A DNA stretch of 64,000 nt from Anaerolineales bacterium (GTDB lineage: Bacteria > Chloroflexota > Anaerolineae > Anaerolineales > Villigracilaceae): the NCBI GenBank assembly GCA_019187665.1, contig JABARH010000009.1:1-64000 (forward strand), written 5' to 3'. The notes below the pieces were generated by a model that searched no databases, was not told the origin of the DNA, and was given only the letters and a program-made list of their open reading frames with translations. The translations under genes were made by a program, and so were the position numbers. This document shows, piece by piece, positions 56,847-64,000 of this stretch. Each line of letters begins with the position of its first letter. Position 1 is the stretch's first letter.

Positions 56847-58046
56847 TTACATTTTGTCGCTCGTCATAATGAACAACGGCGTCATCTCGAAGCTTTCAAA
56901 ATTGGGACGTAAACGTTCGGAATTGTAGAAACGCTCCACGTCAACAGCCTTCTTGCGACCGGCGATGATGTCTATCGGGATATTGTCGTAGCGGCCGTTC
57001 TTGAGCACCACCATCCGTCCGTGCATGGATTTAAGGATCAAGTCGAGCGCGAGGTTGCCGTACGCCATGGGGACAATCGAGTCGATCGCGTCGGGGTCGC
57101 CGCAGCGGACGAGATAACCGAGTTTCTGGGTGACGGTATCCACCATGCGGCCTTTGTTGTGCTGGGCGGTCAATTCCTTGAGACGCGCCGAAATGAGATC
57201 GCCCATTCCGCCAAGTTTGGCATGGCCGAAGGCGTCGGTGGTCTTGTCTGCAAAAACCATTTCGCCGCCCTTGAACATGGCGCCTTCTGACACCAGGACC
57301 ACTGAATATTTGCTGGGGTTATAACGGCGATCGAGCATGAGCAGATCGGCCAGCTTCTCGATGTCGAACTTATATTCGGGAATCACGCAGCGGTTGGCCG
57401 CGCCCGCCATGGTCGGGAGCAGGGCCGTGAATCCGGCGTAGCGCCCAAACACCTCCAGTACGAGCAGGCGTTCGTGCGATCCGGCCACCGTCCGCAGGCT
57501 GTTGGTTAATTCGATGGTGCGCGTCACGCAAGTGGAGAAGCCAATGCAGTAATCCGTGCCTGGCACGTCGTTGTCCATTGTCTTCGGAATGGCGACGACC
57601 TTCACGCCTTCCTGGAACATGCGCACCGCGTAACTCAGTGTATCGTCGCCGCCGATGGGAACGAGATAGTCAATGCCGAGAAAACTGAGATTTTGCAGGA
57701 CTTCGGGGGTCAAATCGTTGACTTCGTTCGTATATTTTTTCTGCAAGTGAGGCGGCAGCCGGTCGCGTCGGACTCTGGATGGATTCGTGCGCGACGTATG
57801 CAGGAATGTGCCGCCCGTGCGTCCGGCCTTATTGACGACTTCCTCGGTCAATAGCTGGAAATTATTGCCGTTCTCCGCGTCCTGGTCGCGTTCCACGTCT
57901 ATCAGTCCCGCCCAGCCGCGGCGGATGCCGATCACCTGCCAGCCTTCGCGCAGCGCGCGGATGGTGACGGCGCGAATGGCCGGGTTGAGTCCCGGCACAT
58001 CGCCGCCGCCGGTTAAGATTCCAATTACGCCTTTTTTGCCAGTCAT
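56847..58046 (-). CDS. pfp: 6-phosphofructokinase, probably PPi-dependent
   Basis: 399 residues. LTGGGDVPGLNPAIRAV at the start, IGGDDTLSYAV and PKTMDNDVPGTDYCIGFSTCV. The GGDD (ATP enzymes have GGDG) and the Lys in PKTMDND (ATP enzymes PGTIDND) are the two residues that mark pyrophosphate-dependent phosphofructokinases, which work reversibly in glycolysis and gluconeogenesis. Rest typical: HERLLVLEVFGRYAGFTAL, YSVVLVSEGA, VRCGDPDAIDS. ATG start behind AGTC; no strong Shine-Dalgarno. Confidence 0.88.
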   Translation of the reverse strand: MTGKKGVIGILTGGGDVPGLNPAIRAVTIRALREGWQVIGIRRGWAGLIDVERDQDAENGNNFQLLTEEVVNKAGRTGGTFLHTSRTNPSRVRRDRLPPHLQKKYTNEVNDLTPEVLQNLSFLGIDYLVPIGGDDTLSYAVRMFQEGVKVVAIPKTMDNDVPGTDYCIGFSTCVTRTIELTNSLRTVAGSHERLLVLEVFGRYAGFTALLPTMAGAANRCVIPEYKFDIEKLADLLMLDRRYNPSKYSVVLVSEGAMFKGGEMVFADKTTDAFGHAKLGGMGDLISARLKELTAQHNKGRMVDTVTQKLGYLVRCGDPDAIDSIVPMAYGNLALDLILKSMHGRMVVLKNGRYDNIPIDIIAGRKKAVDVERFYNSERLRPNFESFEMTPLFIMTSDKM

Positions 58047-58133
58047 GTCAGACTCCGTCGCATGTTTTTTTTCATTCTACACCAAGACGGCCTTCTTGCA
58101 GGACCGGTGAGTCCACTGGTGACGGAATTCCAA

Positions 58134-58139
58134 TATAAT
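58134..58139 (+). promoter_or_regulatory. -10 of the hutU promoter
   Basis: TATAAT 35 nt before the hutU ATG, which has its own AAGGAGACG ribosome-binding site. Confidence 0.5.
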
Positions 58140-58173
58140 AGCCGTGAGTTTTTTCCATACAAGGAGACGCATC

Positions 58174-59826
58174 ATGTCCGGACCTCGAACTGTCCGCGCC
58201 CCGCGCGGCATTGATCTCACCTGCAAGAACTGGCTCAGCGAAGCCGCCTATCGCATGATCCAGAATAATCTCGACCCCGAAGTGGCGGAGAAGCCCGACG
58301 ATCTCGTCGTCTACGGCGGACGCGGGAAAGCCGCGCGCGATTGGGACTCGTTCGACGCGATCCTCGAATCGTTGAAGAGCCTCGAAGAAGATGAAACGCT
58401 TCTTGTGCAATCGGGCAAGCCTGTCGTTGTGTTCAAGAGTCACAAAGACGCGCCGAAAGTGTTGATCGCCAACTCGAACATCGTCCCGCATTGGGCGACG
58501 TGGGAATACTTTGATGAGCTAGCCAAAAAGGGACTCATCATGTACGGGCAGATGACGGCTGGTTCGTGGATCTACATCGGCACGCAGGGAATCTTGCAAG
58601 GCACATACGAAACGTTCGGCGCGTTGGCAAAACTCAAAGGCTGGGATTCGCTCAAAGGCAAATTTGTGCTGACAGCAGGCTTGGGAGGCATGGGCGGGGC
58701 GCAACCTTTGTCAATTACCATGAATGAAGGCGTGGGACTCATTGTTGAAGTTGACCCCGAACGCGCCGAACGCCGCCGCGCAATCGGTTACGTGGATATG
58801 GTCGTGGACAATCTCGAAGAAGCGATGACTCTCGTGGAGGAGTTCAAGGATAAAAAAGTCCCGAAATCCATCGGCCTCATCGGCAACGCGGCGGATGTGT
58901 ACGACGAACTCTCGAAGCGTGGAGTGGTCCCCGATGTGGTGACAGACCAAACGTCGGCGCATGAAGCGTTGTTTTATGTGCCAGCGGGCTTGTCGGTTAA
59001 AGAGGCTGACGAATTGCGAAAGTCGAATCCTGAAAAATATAAAAAGATGGCAATGGACTCGATGTCGAAGCATGTTCAGGCTATGCTGGCATTTCAACGC
59101 GCGGGATCGGAAGTTTTTGATTATGGAAACAATTTGCGCCAGCAAGCATTCAACAACGGCGTGAGTGACGCGTTCGAGTTTCCCGGCTTTGTGCCTGCCT
59201 ATATTCGTCCGTTATTTTGCGAGGGCAAAGGACCGTTCCGCTGGGTGGCATTGTCTGGAGATAAAGAGGATATTTACGCGACCGATCAAGCCATCATGGA
59301 GTTGTTCCCCGAAGACGCCCATCTGCATCGTTGGTTGAAAATGGCGCGCGAGAAAGTTCCTTTTCAAGGATTGCCCGCGCGCATTTGCTGGCTTGGATAT
59401 GGCGAGCGCGTGAAGGCAGGCTTGAAGTTCAATGAACTTGTTGCGAGCGGCAAAGTCAAAGCGCCGATCGTGATCGGACGCGACCATTTGGATTCAGGAT
59501 CGGTCGCTTCGCCGAATCGTGAAACAGAATCCATGAAAGACGGCTCAGACGCGATCTCGGATTGGGCGATCCTCAACGCGCTGATCAACGCCGTCGGCGG
59601 CGCGACGTGGGTCTCGTTCCATCACGGCGGCGGAGTCGGCATGGGATACTCGCAACACGCGGGGCAGGTAATCGTCGCAGATGGGACTCCTGAAGCCGCG
59701 CGGCGATTGGAACGAGTCCTGACGACAGACCCCGGTATGGGCGTGGTGAGACACGCTGACGCGGGATATGAGATCGCCATCGCGGCGGCGAAACGGCATG
59801 GCATCAAGATGCCGATGTTGAAGTAA
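58174..59826 (+). CDS. hutU: Urocanate hydratase
   Basis: Second step of histidine degradation. 550 residues: [61 protein letters not shown] (NAD+-binding), [30 protein letters not shown], catalytic Cys in [28 protein letters not shown] and [16 protein letters not shown]. No other hut gene in the window. ATG 58174 with AAGGAG. Confidence 0.95.
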   Translation: MSGPRTVRAPRGIDLTCKNWLSEAAYRMIQNNLDPEVAEKPDDLVVYGGRGKAARDWDSFDAILESLKSLEEDETLLVQSGKPVVVFKSHKDAPKVLIANSNIVPHWATWEYFDELAKKGLIMYGQMTAGSWIYIGTQGILQGTYETFGALAKLKGWDSLKGKFVLTAGLGGMGGAQPLSITMNEGVGLIVEVDPERAERRRAIGYVDMVVDNLEEAMTLVEEFKDKKVPKSIGLIGNAADVYDELSKRGVVPDVVTDQTSAHEALFYVPAGLSVKEADELRKSNPEKYKKMAMDSMSKHVQAMLAFQRAGSEVFDYGNNLRQQAFNNGVSDAFEFPGFVPAYIRPLFCEGKGPFRWVALSGDKEDIYATDQAIMELFPEDAHLHRWLKMAREKVPFQGLPARICWLGYGERVKAGLKFNELVASGKVKAPIVIGRDHLDSGSVASPNRETESMKDGSDAISDWAILNALINAVGGATWVSFHHGGGVGMGYSQHAGQVIVADGTPEAARRLERVLTTDPGMGVVRHADAGYEIAIAAAKRHGIKMPMLK

Positions 59827-59901
59827 AAAAATCATACGCGCCCAGCATGGGCGTTAACCAGGAAGTGAAAGGCTTCCAGACGTTGCCGGAACAGTCCCTG
59901 G

Positions 59902-59920
59902 CTCAGAGGGTGTTTCTTAA
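59902..59920. repeat. Solo end of the 1977-type MITE
   Basis: CTCAGAGGGTGTTTCTTAA resembles the outer end of the 126-bp element at 1977 (CTGAGAGAGTGTTTCTTAA, 17/19). Confidence 0.5.
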
Positions 59921-59957
59921 GTCTTTTATTGAGTGTCTCAGTTTTCAAGCAGCTGCG

Positions 59958-60842
59958 TTACTGTTGCACGCGGAAATCATGAATGCCGTCGCGCAGGCGA
60001 TACACGCCTCCACACGCGGGACAGGCCAGACCGTCCGCATGGGAGACGAGCGGATGCTGGCCGCATTCGGGGCATTGGAAAAAATCGTTGTAAGTCGAGA
60101 TATTATCTCGACCTACCCGCCGCGCGCGCACGAACACAGACGGCGTGAGTTGGAATAATTCTCCTGTCGGTTGAAAGAGACCGTCGAGCGCGGCCAGCCA
60201 CTTTGCCGGGATGCTGCGTTTGAGCAGGCCGAGGCGGAAGTGTGATACGGTCCGCTTCGCCTCGACGGTGAAGCCGGCGGAGGCCAGCCAGTCGAAGACC
60301 GCCCGCGGATGAAAGTCGAAGTTCAGCGCGGCGAATTCGAGCGGCTCGCGCGTGAACGGATTCCATCTTTGACGGCGGGCCAGCCAGCGCAAAATGGATT
60401 TGAGGTTCTGCTTATTGGCAAACTCGAGGATGAAAACAGAATCGGGTTGCAGGACGCGCGCAACCTGGCCAATGGCTTTGGTCGCCTCGGCCATGTGATG
60501 CAGGGCGCGGATCATCGTCGCGCCGTCGAAGAGACCGTCCACGAAGGGCAGGCGATAGGCGTCCGCCGCGACGTAGATGTATTTATCAGAGACGCCGAGA
60601 CGCGCCTGCGCCTGTTGTAATTGCGTGCGCGAATAATCGAGCAGCACGATGCGTTCGAAGCCGGAGTAACGCGGCGTATTGCGTCCCGCGCCCGCGCCGA
60701 TCTCGAGCATGAGTTTTCCGCTTTTGGGGAGGAGGTGTTTCAGGGCAATCGCTTCGGCGGCATCTTCATACGCGCGCCCGCCCTTGTCCCAGAACGAGGT
60801 CTGGTAATCGGAGCCTTCATAGTCACAAACCGGAGTTGTCAT
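59958..60842 (-). CDS. SAM-dependent methyltransferase with C-terminal zinc ribbon
   Basis: 294 residues. LMLEIGAGAGRNTPRY (motif I), IVLLDYSRTQLQQA, VAADAYRLPFVDGLFDGATMIRALHH, VARVLQPDSVFILEF form a class I Rossmann methyltransferase; a Trm112-like ribbon CPECGQHP...CPACGGVYRLRDGIHDF ends the protein. Between the two a palindrome (60094-60112) encodes VGRDNISTY. ATG overlaps, by ATGA, the stop of the duplicated rsmI 3' end upstream. Substrate unknown. Confidence 0.85.
   Translation of the reverse strand: MTTPVCDYEGSDYQTSFWDKGGRAYEDAAEAIALKHLLPKSGKLMLEIGAGAGRNTPRYSGFERIVLLDYSRTQLQQAQARLGVSDKYIYVAADAYRLPFVDGLFDGATMIRALHHMAEATKAIGQVARVLQPDSVFILEFANKQNLKSILRWLARRQRWNPFTREPLEFAALNFDFHPRAVFDWLASAGFTVEAKRTVSHFRLGLLKRSIPAKWLAALDGLFQPTGELFQLTPSVFVRARRVGRDNISTYNDFFQCPECGQHPLVSHADGLACPACGGVYRLRDGIHDFRVQQ
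60094..60112. repeat. In-frame GAGATA palindrome in the methyltransferase gene
   Basis: GTCGAGATA T TATCTCGAC. Same design as 41774-41798 and 62447-62471, here translated. Confidence 0.6.
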
Positions 60843-60894
60843 GGAATCATTTTGCCTTCTTTGTTTTTTTCACGGGCAGACCATCCCTTGGTTT

Positions 60895-60946
60895 GATTCA
60901 CCCTTGCGTACACATCCTTCCTGTTCCATCCGCTTGACTTGGCGAG
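60895..60946 (-). pseudogene. Second copy of the rsmI 3' end
   Basis: 52 bp matching rsmI 61608-61659 at 50 positions, encoding LAKSSGWNRKDVYARVNQ. The frame continues past the repeat (TKGWSAREKNKEGKMIP) to a TGA that overlaps the methyltransferase ATG. It probably represents the original end of rsmI, now separated by the MntA-HepT cassette. Confidence 0.75.
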
Positions 60947-60954
60947 ATTCAGCA

Positions 60955-61284
60955 TCACAGCATACGTTTCAATTGGCCGATCAGCGCTGGCAAATCGTTT
61001 TTGACAACACCCCAGAGAAAATCCACATCCACATCATCGTAGCCGTGGATCAGCCTGTTCCTCATGCCGACCATTTCTGTCCATGCAATTTCGGGATGGT
61101 CACGCTGAATTTCCTCGGGGACGCGATTGGCGGCCTCGCCAATAACCTCGACCGCCCGCGTCAATGCAAGGTTGAACGTGATGTCCTCATCAAGTTCGCT
61201 TCTTTTCCGACCGCGAGATAAGGTAACCGCCTTCTGAGCATAATCGAGCATGTGTTTCAAGGCTACGGTTGGGTCATGCCTCGA
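60955..61284 (-). CDS. hepT: HepT-like HEPN toxin
   Basis: 109 residues of the HEPN (DUF86) family with the RNase motif Rx4HxY in MRNRLIHGYDDVD; VIGEAANRVPEEIQ is the other family block. In known HepT-MntA systems the Tyr of this motif is AMPylated by MntA, which silences the RNase. ATG 61284 lies inside the end of mntA (11-nt overlap). Confidence 0.9.
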   Translation of the reverse strand, partial: SRHDPTVALKHMLDYAQKAVTLSRGRKRSELDEDITFNLALTRAVEVIGEAANRVPEEIQRDHPEIAWTEMVGMRNRLIHGYDDVDVDFLWGVVKNDLPALIGQLKRML

Positions 61285-61576
61285 CATATTCCACCTTCGC
61301 CTCACGCAGAACCTGCTCACGAAAATATTTATTCAGAAATCCCGGTGTATTCAAATCCACTTTGCGCTGTAGGATTTTGGATAGTTCCTCCTGCATTCCA
61401 AAGAAAGCGAAGCCGGGTGTCTTTCCCTTCTTGAATTCGACCAGCACGTCCACGTCGCTCTGCGGACTAAAATCGTCGCGCAGGACAGAGCCGAAGAATG
61501 CCAGTTTTCGGATATGGTTGCGGCGGCAAAACTCCGCGAGTTGCTTGCGAGGAACGCGAATCTTGATCTTGTCCAT
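61274..61576 (-). CDS. mntA: MntA-like nucleotidyltransferase antitoxin
   Basis: 100 residues. AFFGSVLRDDFSPQSDVDVLVEF is the GSx10DxD adenylyltransferase core. ATG 61576 is chosen because it gives the usual MNT start (MDKIKIRVPRKQLAEFCRRN); longer in-frame extension runs over the rsmI end. Forms a toxin-antitoxin pair with hepT. Confidence 0.9.
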   Translation of the reverse strand: MDKIKIRVPRKQLAEFCRRNHIRKLAFFGSVLRDDFSPQSDVDVLVEFKKGKTPGFAFFGMQEELSKILQRKVDLNTPGFLNKYFREQVLREAKVEYVEA

Positions 61577-61596
61577 GCCGGGAATTATAGCATCAG

Positions 61597-62421
61597 TCAC
61601 TTGACCTGATTCACCCTTGCGTACACATCCTTCCTGTTCCATCCGCTGGACCTGGCGAGTGTCGCCGAAATTTCCTTCGCCGGTTTGCCCTGCTTCAATT
61701 CCACTTTGATGGCATCGAGCAATCGTTCCTCTGTCCACTGATCACTGATCACTGATAACTGCCCCCCCACCACCAACGTAAACTCTCCACGCACTTCACT
61801 GGATTTGAAATGCTCCACCGCGCCGCTTAACCTCCCGCGCCAGAACTCTTCGTGCATCTTGGTCATCTCGCGCGCCACGCAGATGGGACGGTCGCCGAGG
61901 ATGAATAGCAAATCTTCGAGTGCGGCCGCCAGCCGGTGCGGAGATTCGAGGAAGATCAACGTGTAGGGCAAACCGGCAATTTGCTCCACAAATTTACGCC
62001 TGTCGCCGGATTTGTGAGGCAGATAACCGCGATACAGGAATGTATCTGTGGGCAGGCCGGAGACGCTCAACGCGGCGATCGGCGCGGAAGGACCGGGCAC
62101 GGGCCGCACGTCGAAGCCTGAAGCGAGCGCGGCGCAGACGAGTTCGTAGCCGGGATCGTTGATGCCCGGCGTTCCCGCATCCGAAACGAGCGCCACGTCG
62201 CCTTCCGCGAGCGCGGCAAGAATGTCGTCCAGTTTGTGAAGTTTGTTGTGTTCGTAGTAACTTGTGCGGCGCGTGTGAATATCGAAGCGCGTCAGCAGTT
62301 TCTGCGTGTGGCGCGTGTCCTCGGCGGCGATGAGCTTCGCCGCGCGTAGAACGTGCAGCGCGCGCGGGGACATATCTTCGAGATTGCCGATGGGAGTGGC
62401 GACCAGATAAAGCGTACCCAT
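61597..62421 (-). CDS. rsmI: 16S rRNA (cytidine(1402)-2'-O)-methyltransferase
   Basis: Methylates C1402 in the ribosomal P site. 274 residues: LYLVATPIGNLEDMSPRAL, IAAEDTRHTQKLL, SYYEHNK, ALVSDAGTPGINDPGYELV, PVPGPSAPIAALSVSGLPTD, FLESPHRL and CVAREMTKMHEEFWRG, then the short C-terminal domain. QLSVISDQW (about 217-225) is encoded by CACTGAT heptamers (61736-61761). The 3' end exists twice (60895). Likely leaderless: TACAAT is 6 nt before the ATG. Confidence 0.94.
   Translation of the reverse strand: MGTLYLVATPIGNLEDMSPRALHVLRAAKLIAAEDTRHTQKLLTRFDIHTRRTSYYEHNKLHKLDDILAALAEGDVALVSDAGTPGINDPGYELVCAALASGFDVRPVPGPSAPIAALSVSGLPTDTFLYRGYLPHKSGDRRKFVEQIAGLPYTLIFLESPHRLAAALEDLLFILGDRPICVAREMTKMHEEFWRGRLSGAVEHFKSSEVRGEFTLVVGGQLSVISDQWTEERLLDAIKVELKQGKPAKEISATLARSSGWNRKDVYARVNQVK
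61731..61761 (-). repeat. In-frame heptamer repeat within rsmI
   Basis: Three CACTGAT units (61736-61756) plus a partial AACTG, translated as QLSVISDQ between the methyltransferase domain and the C-terminal part. Confidence 0.75.
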
Positions 62422-62427
62422 GAGGTA

Positions 62428-62433
62428 ATTGTA
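62428..62433 (-). promoter_or_regulatory. -10 hexamer of a leaderless promoter for rsmI
   Basis: TACAAT on the minus strand, TACCTC, then ATG (62421). Confidence 0.45.
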
Positions 62434-62446
62434 CCCGTGAAAAAAG

Positions 62447-62471
62447 TAGAGCGAGATGTCATCTCGCTCTA
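62447..62471. repeat. GAGATG palindrome
   Basis: TAGAGCGAGATG T CATCTCGCTCTA: 12-bp arms, 1-nt centre, between rsmI and the kinase gene. Confidence 0.6.
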
Positions 62472-62479
62472 TAAAATCA

Positions 62480-64000
62480 TTATGGAATGAGTCTCAAGGC
62501 CGGTTGCGGCGCGGAGCGCGGGTCGGGAAATAGGCCAATCGGGAGCGCAAGCGGTTCGCCCGCTTCGCCCTGGATGAGTTTATCGAATTCCACGAAGTAC
62601 AGTTGGATCACAGCCTTCTGGCCGAGCGACATATCCTGAAAGGCGAACAGCACATACTTTCCATCGGGGCTGAAGCGCGCGTCGCGATAACAGCATTTTC
62701 CCTGCAGCGGGTTCACTTTGCCGCCCTGCCCGGTTTTGGAATCGAAATAATACAGGTTGCCGAAGCCTTCGTTGCGGACAAAATCGTTGAAGACGAACCG
62801 GCGCTCGCCATCCCAATCGAAGGAGGGCAGTTCGCCGCTCTCATCGAATCCCTCGATCACAAACGTATTGCCGGGCAGGGCACCCAAACTGGCGGGCGCC
62901 GCCGGAGGACAGGCCGATACATCCATGAATTGAATCTGGTCCACCGGCTGGGCGGTGGTATCGAGATAGATGAAGGCCAGCTTCTTTCCATCGCGTGACC
63001 AGCGCACATCCTTGACCGAATGGCGATTGTAGACGCAGGCGCCTTCGATTCTCGACAGGGCAATGCGGTTTCCGGCGCGGCCGATCGCCTCCGCGTTGAA
63101 CGGGACGATGATCAGCTGCAGGTCAATGCTGATGGCCGCCCGCTTGCCATCCGGCGAGACGCGGAATCCATCGAGACGTTCCGCGTTAAAGCAGTTGACC
63201 CGCGTTGCCAGGCGCGTCTCCACATCCAGCAGGTAGACGCAGGTGCCGCGCAGGTAGGTCAGGGTCTTTCCATCCGGCAGCCACGCCAGTTTTTCCTTGG
63301 GGGCAGCATCGCCGCTCAGCGGCGAGGCCGCGCTTCCGTCCGGGTTCATCCACCAGACATCGTTGGCAGAGAGGAAAGCGATCTTGTCCAGCGCGCCGGG
63401 CGGTAGGGGAGTGGCGCTGGGGATGAGGGTGGGTGTAATTTCCGCGACAGTAGCCGTGGGCGGAGGCAGGGTGGCGGTGGAGGGAAGCGCCGTTTCGCTC
63501 GCGCGCGACGCGGCCGGGGTGAACGTCGCGTCGGGCGCGGGCGCGGATGCAGGTTTGCCCAAAAGCAGATTAACCGCCACCGCGAGGAAGATCAACGCCA
63601 GTACGATGACGCCAATCCAGATGTTCTTTTTGTTGCGCGTCAGACCGCCGGACAGGATACCGCTGCTGGGGCTTTTCTTTGACGCGTCTGTTTCGCCAAA
63701 GGCCGCCTGGTTGAGCGCTTGCGACAGATCGGTTGCAGTGGCATAGCGTTTGTCTGGATTTTTGTTCATCGCCTTTTTGATGATCTCATCCACCTCGGCC
63801 GGAATATTGGGGTGATCGCGGCGAATCTCCGGCACCGGGTCGGTAATGTGTTTGAGAACCACGCCCATCGGGGTGTTGGCCTTGTAGGGATGTTCGCCGC
63901 TCAGCATTTCGTAAATGATCGCGCCGAGGGCGTAGATGTCGCTGCGGCCATCCACGTTGCTGCCTTGCGCCTGTTCGGGACTCATGTAGGCCGGGGTGCC
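62480..64000 (-). CDS. Ser/Thr protein kinase (3' part) with extracellular beta-propeller
   Basis: Truncated by the window edge: the catalytic Asp and ATP site lie outside. Visible are the APE-type YMSPEQAQG, DIYALGAIIYEML (subdomain IX) and the rest of a Hanks-type kinase, one membrane segment (about 35 residues after SSGILSGG), a Pro/Thr linker, then a C-terminal domain with TolB/WD40-like repeats (AWLPDGKTLTYL, RVSPDGKRAAIS, RWSRDGKKLAFI, RFSPDGKYVLFA). Cys pairs suggest external disulfides. A transmembrane receptor-like kinase. Confidence 0.9.
   Translation of the reverse strand, partial: GTPAYMSPEQAQGSNVDGRSDIYALGAIIYEMLSGEHPYKANTPMGVVLKHITDPVPEIRRDHPNIPAEVDEIIKKAMNKNPDKRYATATDLSQALNQAAFGETDASKKSPSSGILSGGLTRNKKNIWIGVIVLALIFLAVAVNLLLGKPASAPAPDATFTPAASRASETALPSTATLPPPTATVAEITPTLIPSATPLPPGALDKIAFLSANDVWWMNPDGSAASPLSGDAAPKEKLAWLPDGKTLTYLRGTCVYLLDVETRLATRVNCFNAERLDGFRVSPDGKRAAISIDLQLIIVPFNAEAIGRAGNRIALSRIEGACVYNRHSVKDVRWSRDGKKLAFIYLDTTAQPVDQIQFMDVSACPPAAPASLGALPGNTFVIEGFDESGELPSFDWDGERRFVFNDFVRNEGFGNLYYFDSKTGQGGKVNPLQGKCCYRDARFSPDGKYVLFAFQDMSLGQKAVIQLYFVEFDKLIQGEAGEPLALPIGLFPDPRSAPQPALRLIP

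Overview
The window looks like a chromosomal segment of a member of the Chloroflexota, most likely class Anaerolineae. This is inferred from gene content and style: lipoproteins with long Pro/Thr linkers, an SPFH protein, a PPi-type phosphofructokinase, several Anaerolineae-like membrane proteins, about 55-60 % GC, and very many short repeats between genes. No rRNA or CRISPR is present. There is one tRNA (Leu-CAA). Genes are short, mostly housekeeping, arranged in small operons on both strands.

Layout. 0.4-1.8 kb: icd (minus). 1.8-7.7 kb: pyrimidine region with dihydroorotase, aspartate carbamoyltransferase, OMP decarboxylase and orotate phosphoribosyltransferase, interrupted by a nucleotidyltransferase module, a NIF3-like protein and an AT-rich membrane protein. 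A candidate attenuated leader precedes it. 7.7-10.3 kb: accessory cargo (Nudix, MNT nucleotidyltransferase, DUF4143 ATPase) flanked by gene fragments, including a second copy of the pyrE 3' end. 10.3-20.6 kb: cupin, recF, def, a cNMP-binding membrane protein, a redoxin, a flippase-like protein, an M1 peptidase, homoserine dehydrogenase and an SCO1664/DUF3090 pair. 20.6-26.2 kb: phosphonate-type ABC transporter with two binding proteins and two permeases. 26.3-30.3 kb: DUF218, RelBE, HD hydrolase and SPFH protein. 30.3-33.7 kb: a P-type ATPase behind a yybP-ykoY (Mn2+) riboswitch. 33.9-39.5 kb: glgC, tRNA-Leu, ychF, a lipoprotein and an M3 peptidase. 39.8-43.5 kb: an HTH/nucleotidyltransferase pair, then a HTH-PBP regulator with two TupA-like lipoproteins. 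43.6-50 kb: PKD protein, ugd, glycosyltransferase, panB and panE. 49.9-56.7 kb: a redox cluster (NarXL-like two-component pair, two small membrane proteins, octaheme cytochrome, Tat-exported 4Fe-4S subunit and NrfD-type quinone subunit). 56.8-64 kb: PPi-PFK, hutU, methyltransferase, MntA-HepT, rsmI and the 3' part of a Ser/Thr kinase.

The most unusual content is not a gene. Degenerate 7-8 bp tandem arrays and palindromic repeats recur through the window, usually in spacers between co-directional genes. They often contain the stop codon of the upstream gene, and they occur in frame inside at least six otherwise conserved enzymes. Two copies of a 111-bp element with terminal inverted repeats and target-site duplications are a clear MITE pair. 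Two accessory cargoes carrying nucleotidyltransferase genes are followed by a duplicated 3' end of the gene they adjoin. About nine genes have a -10 hexamer only 6-9 nt before the start codon, so leaderless transcription is probably common.
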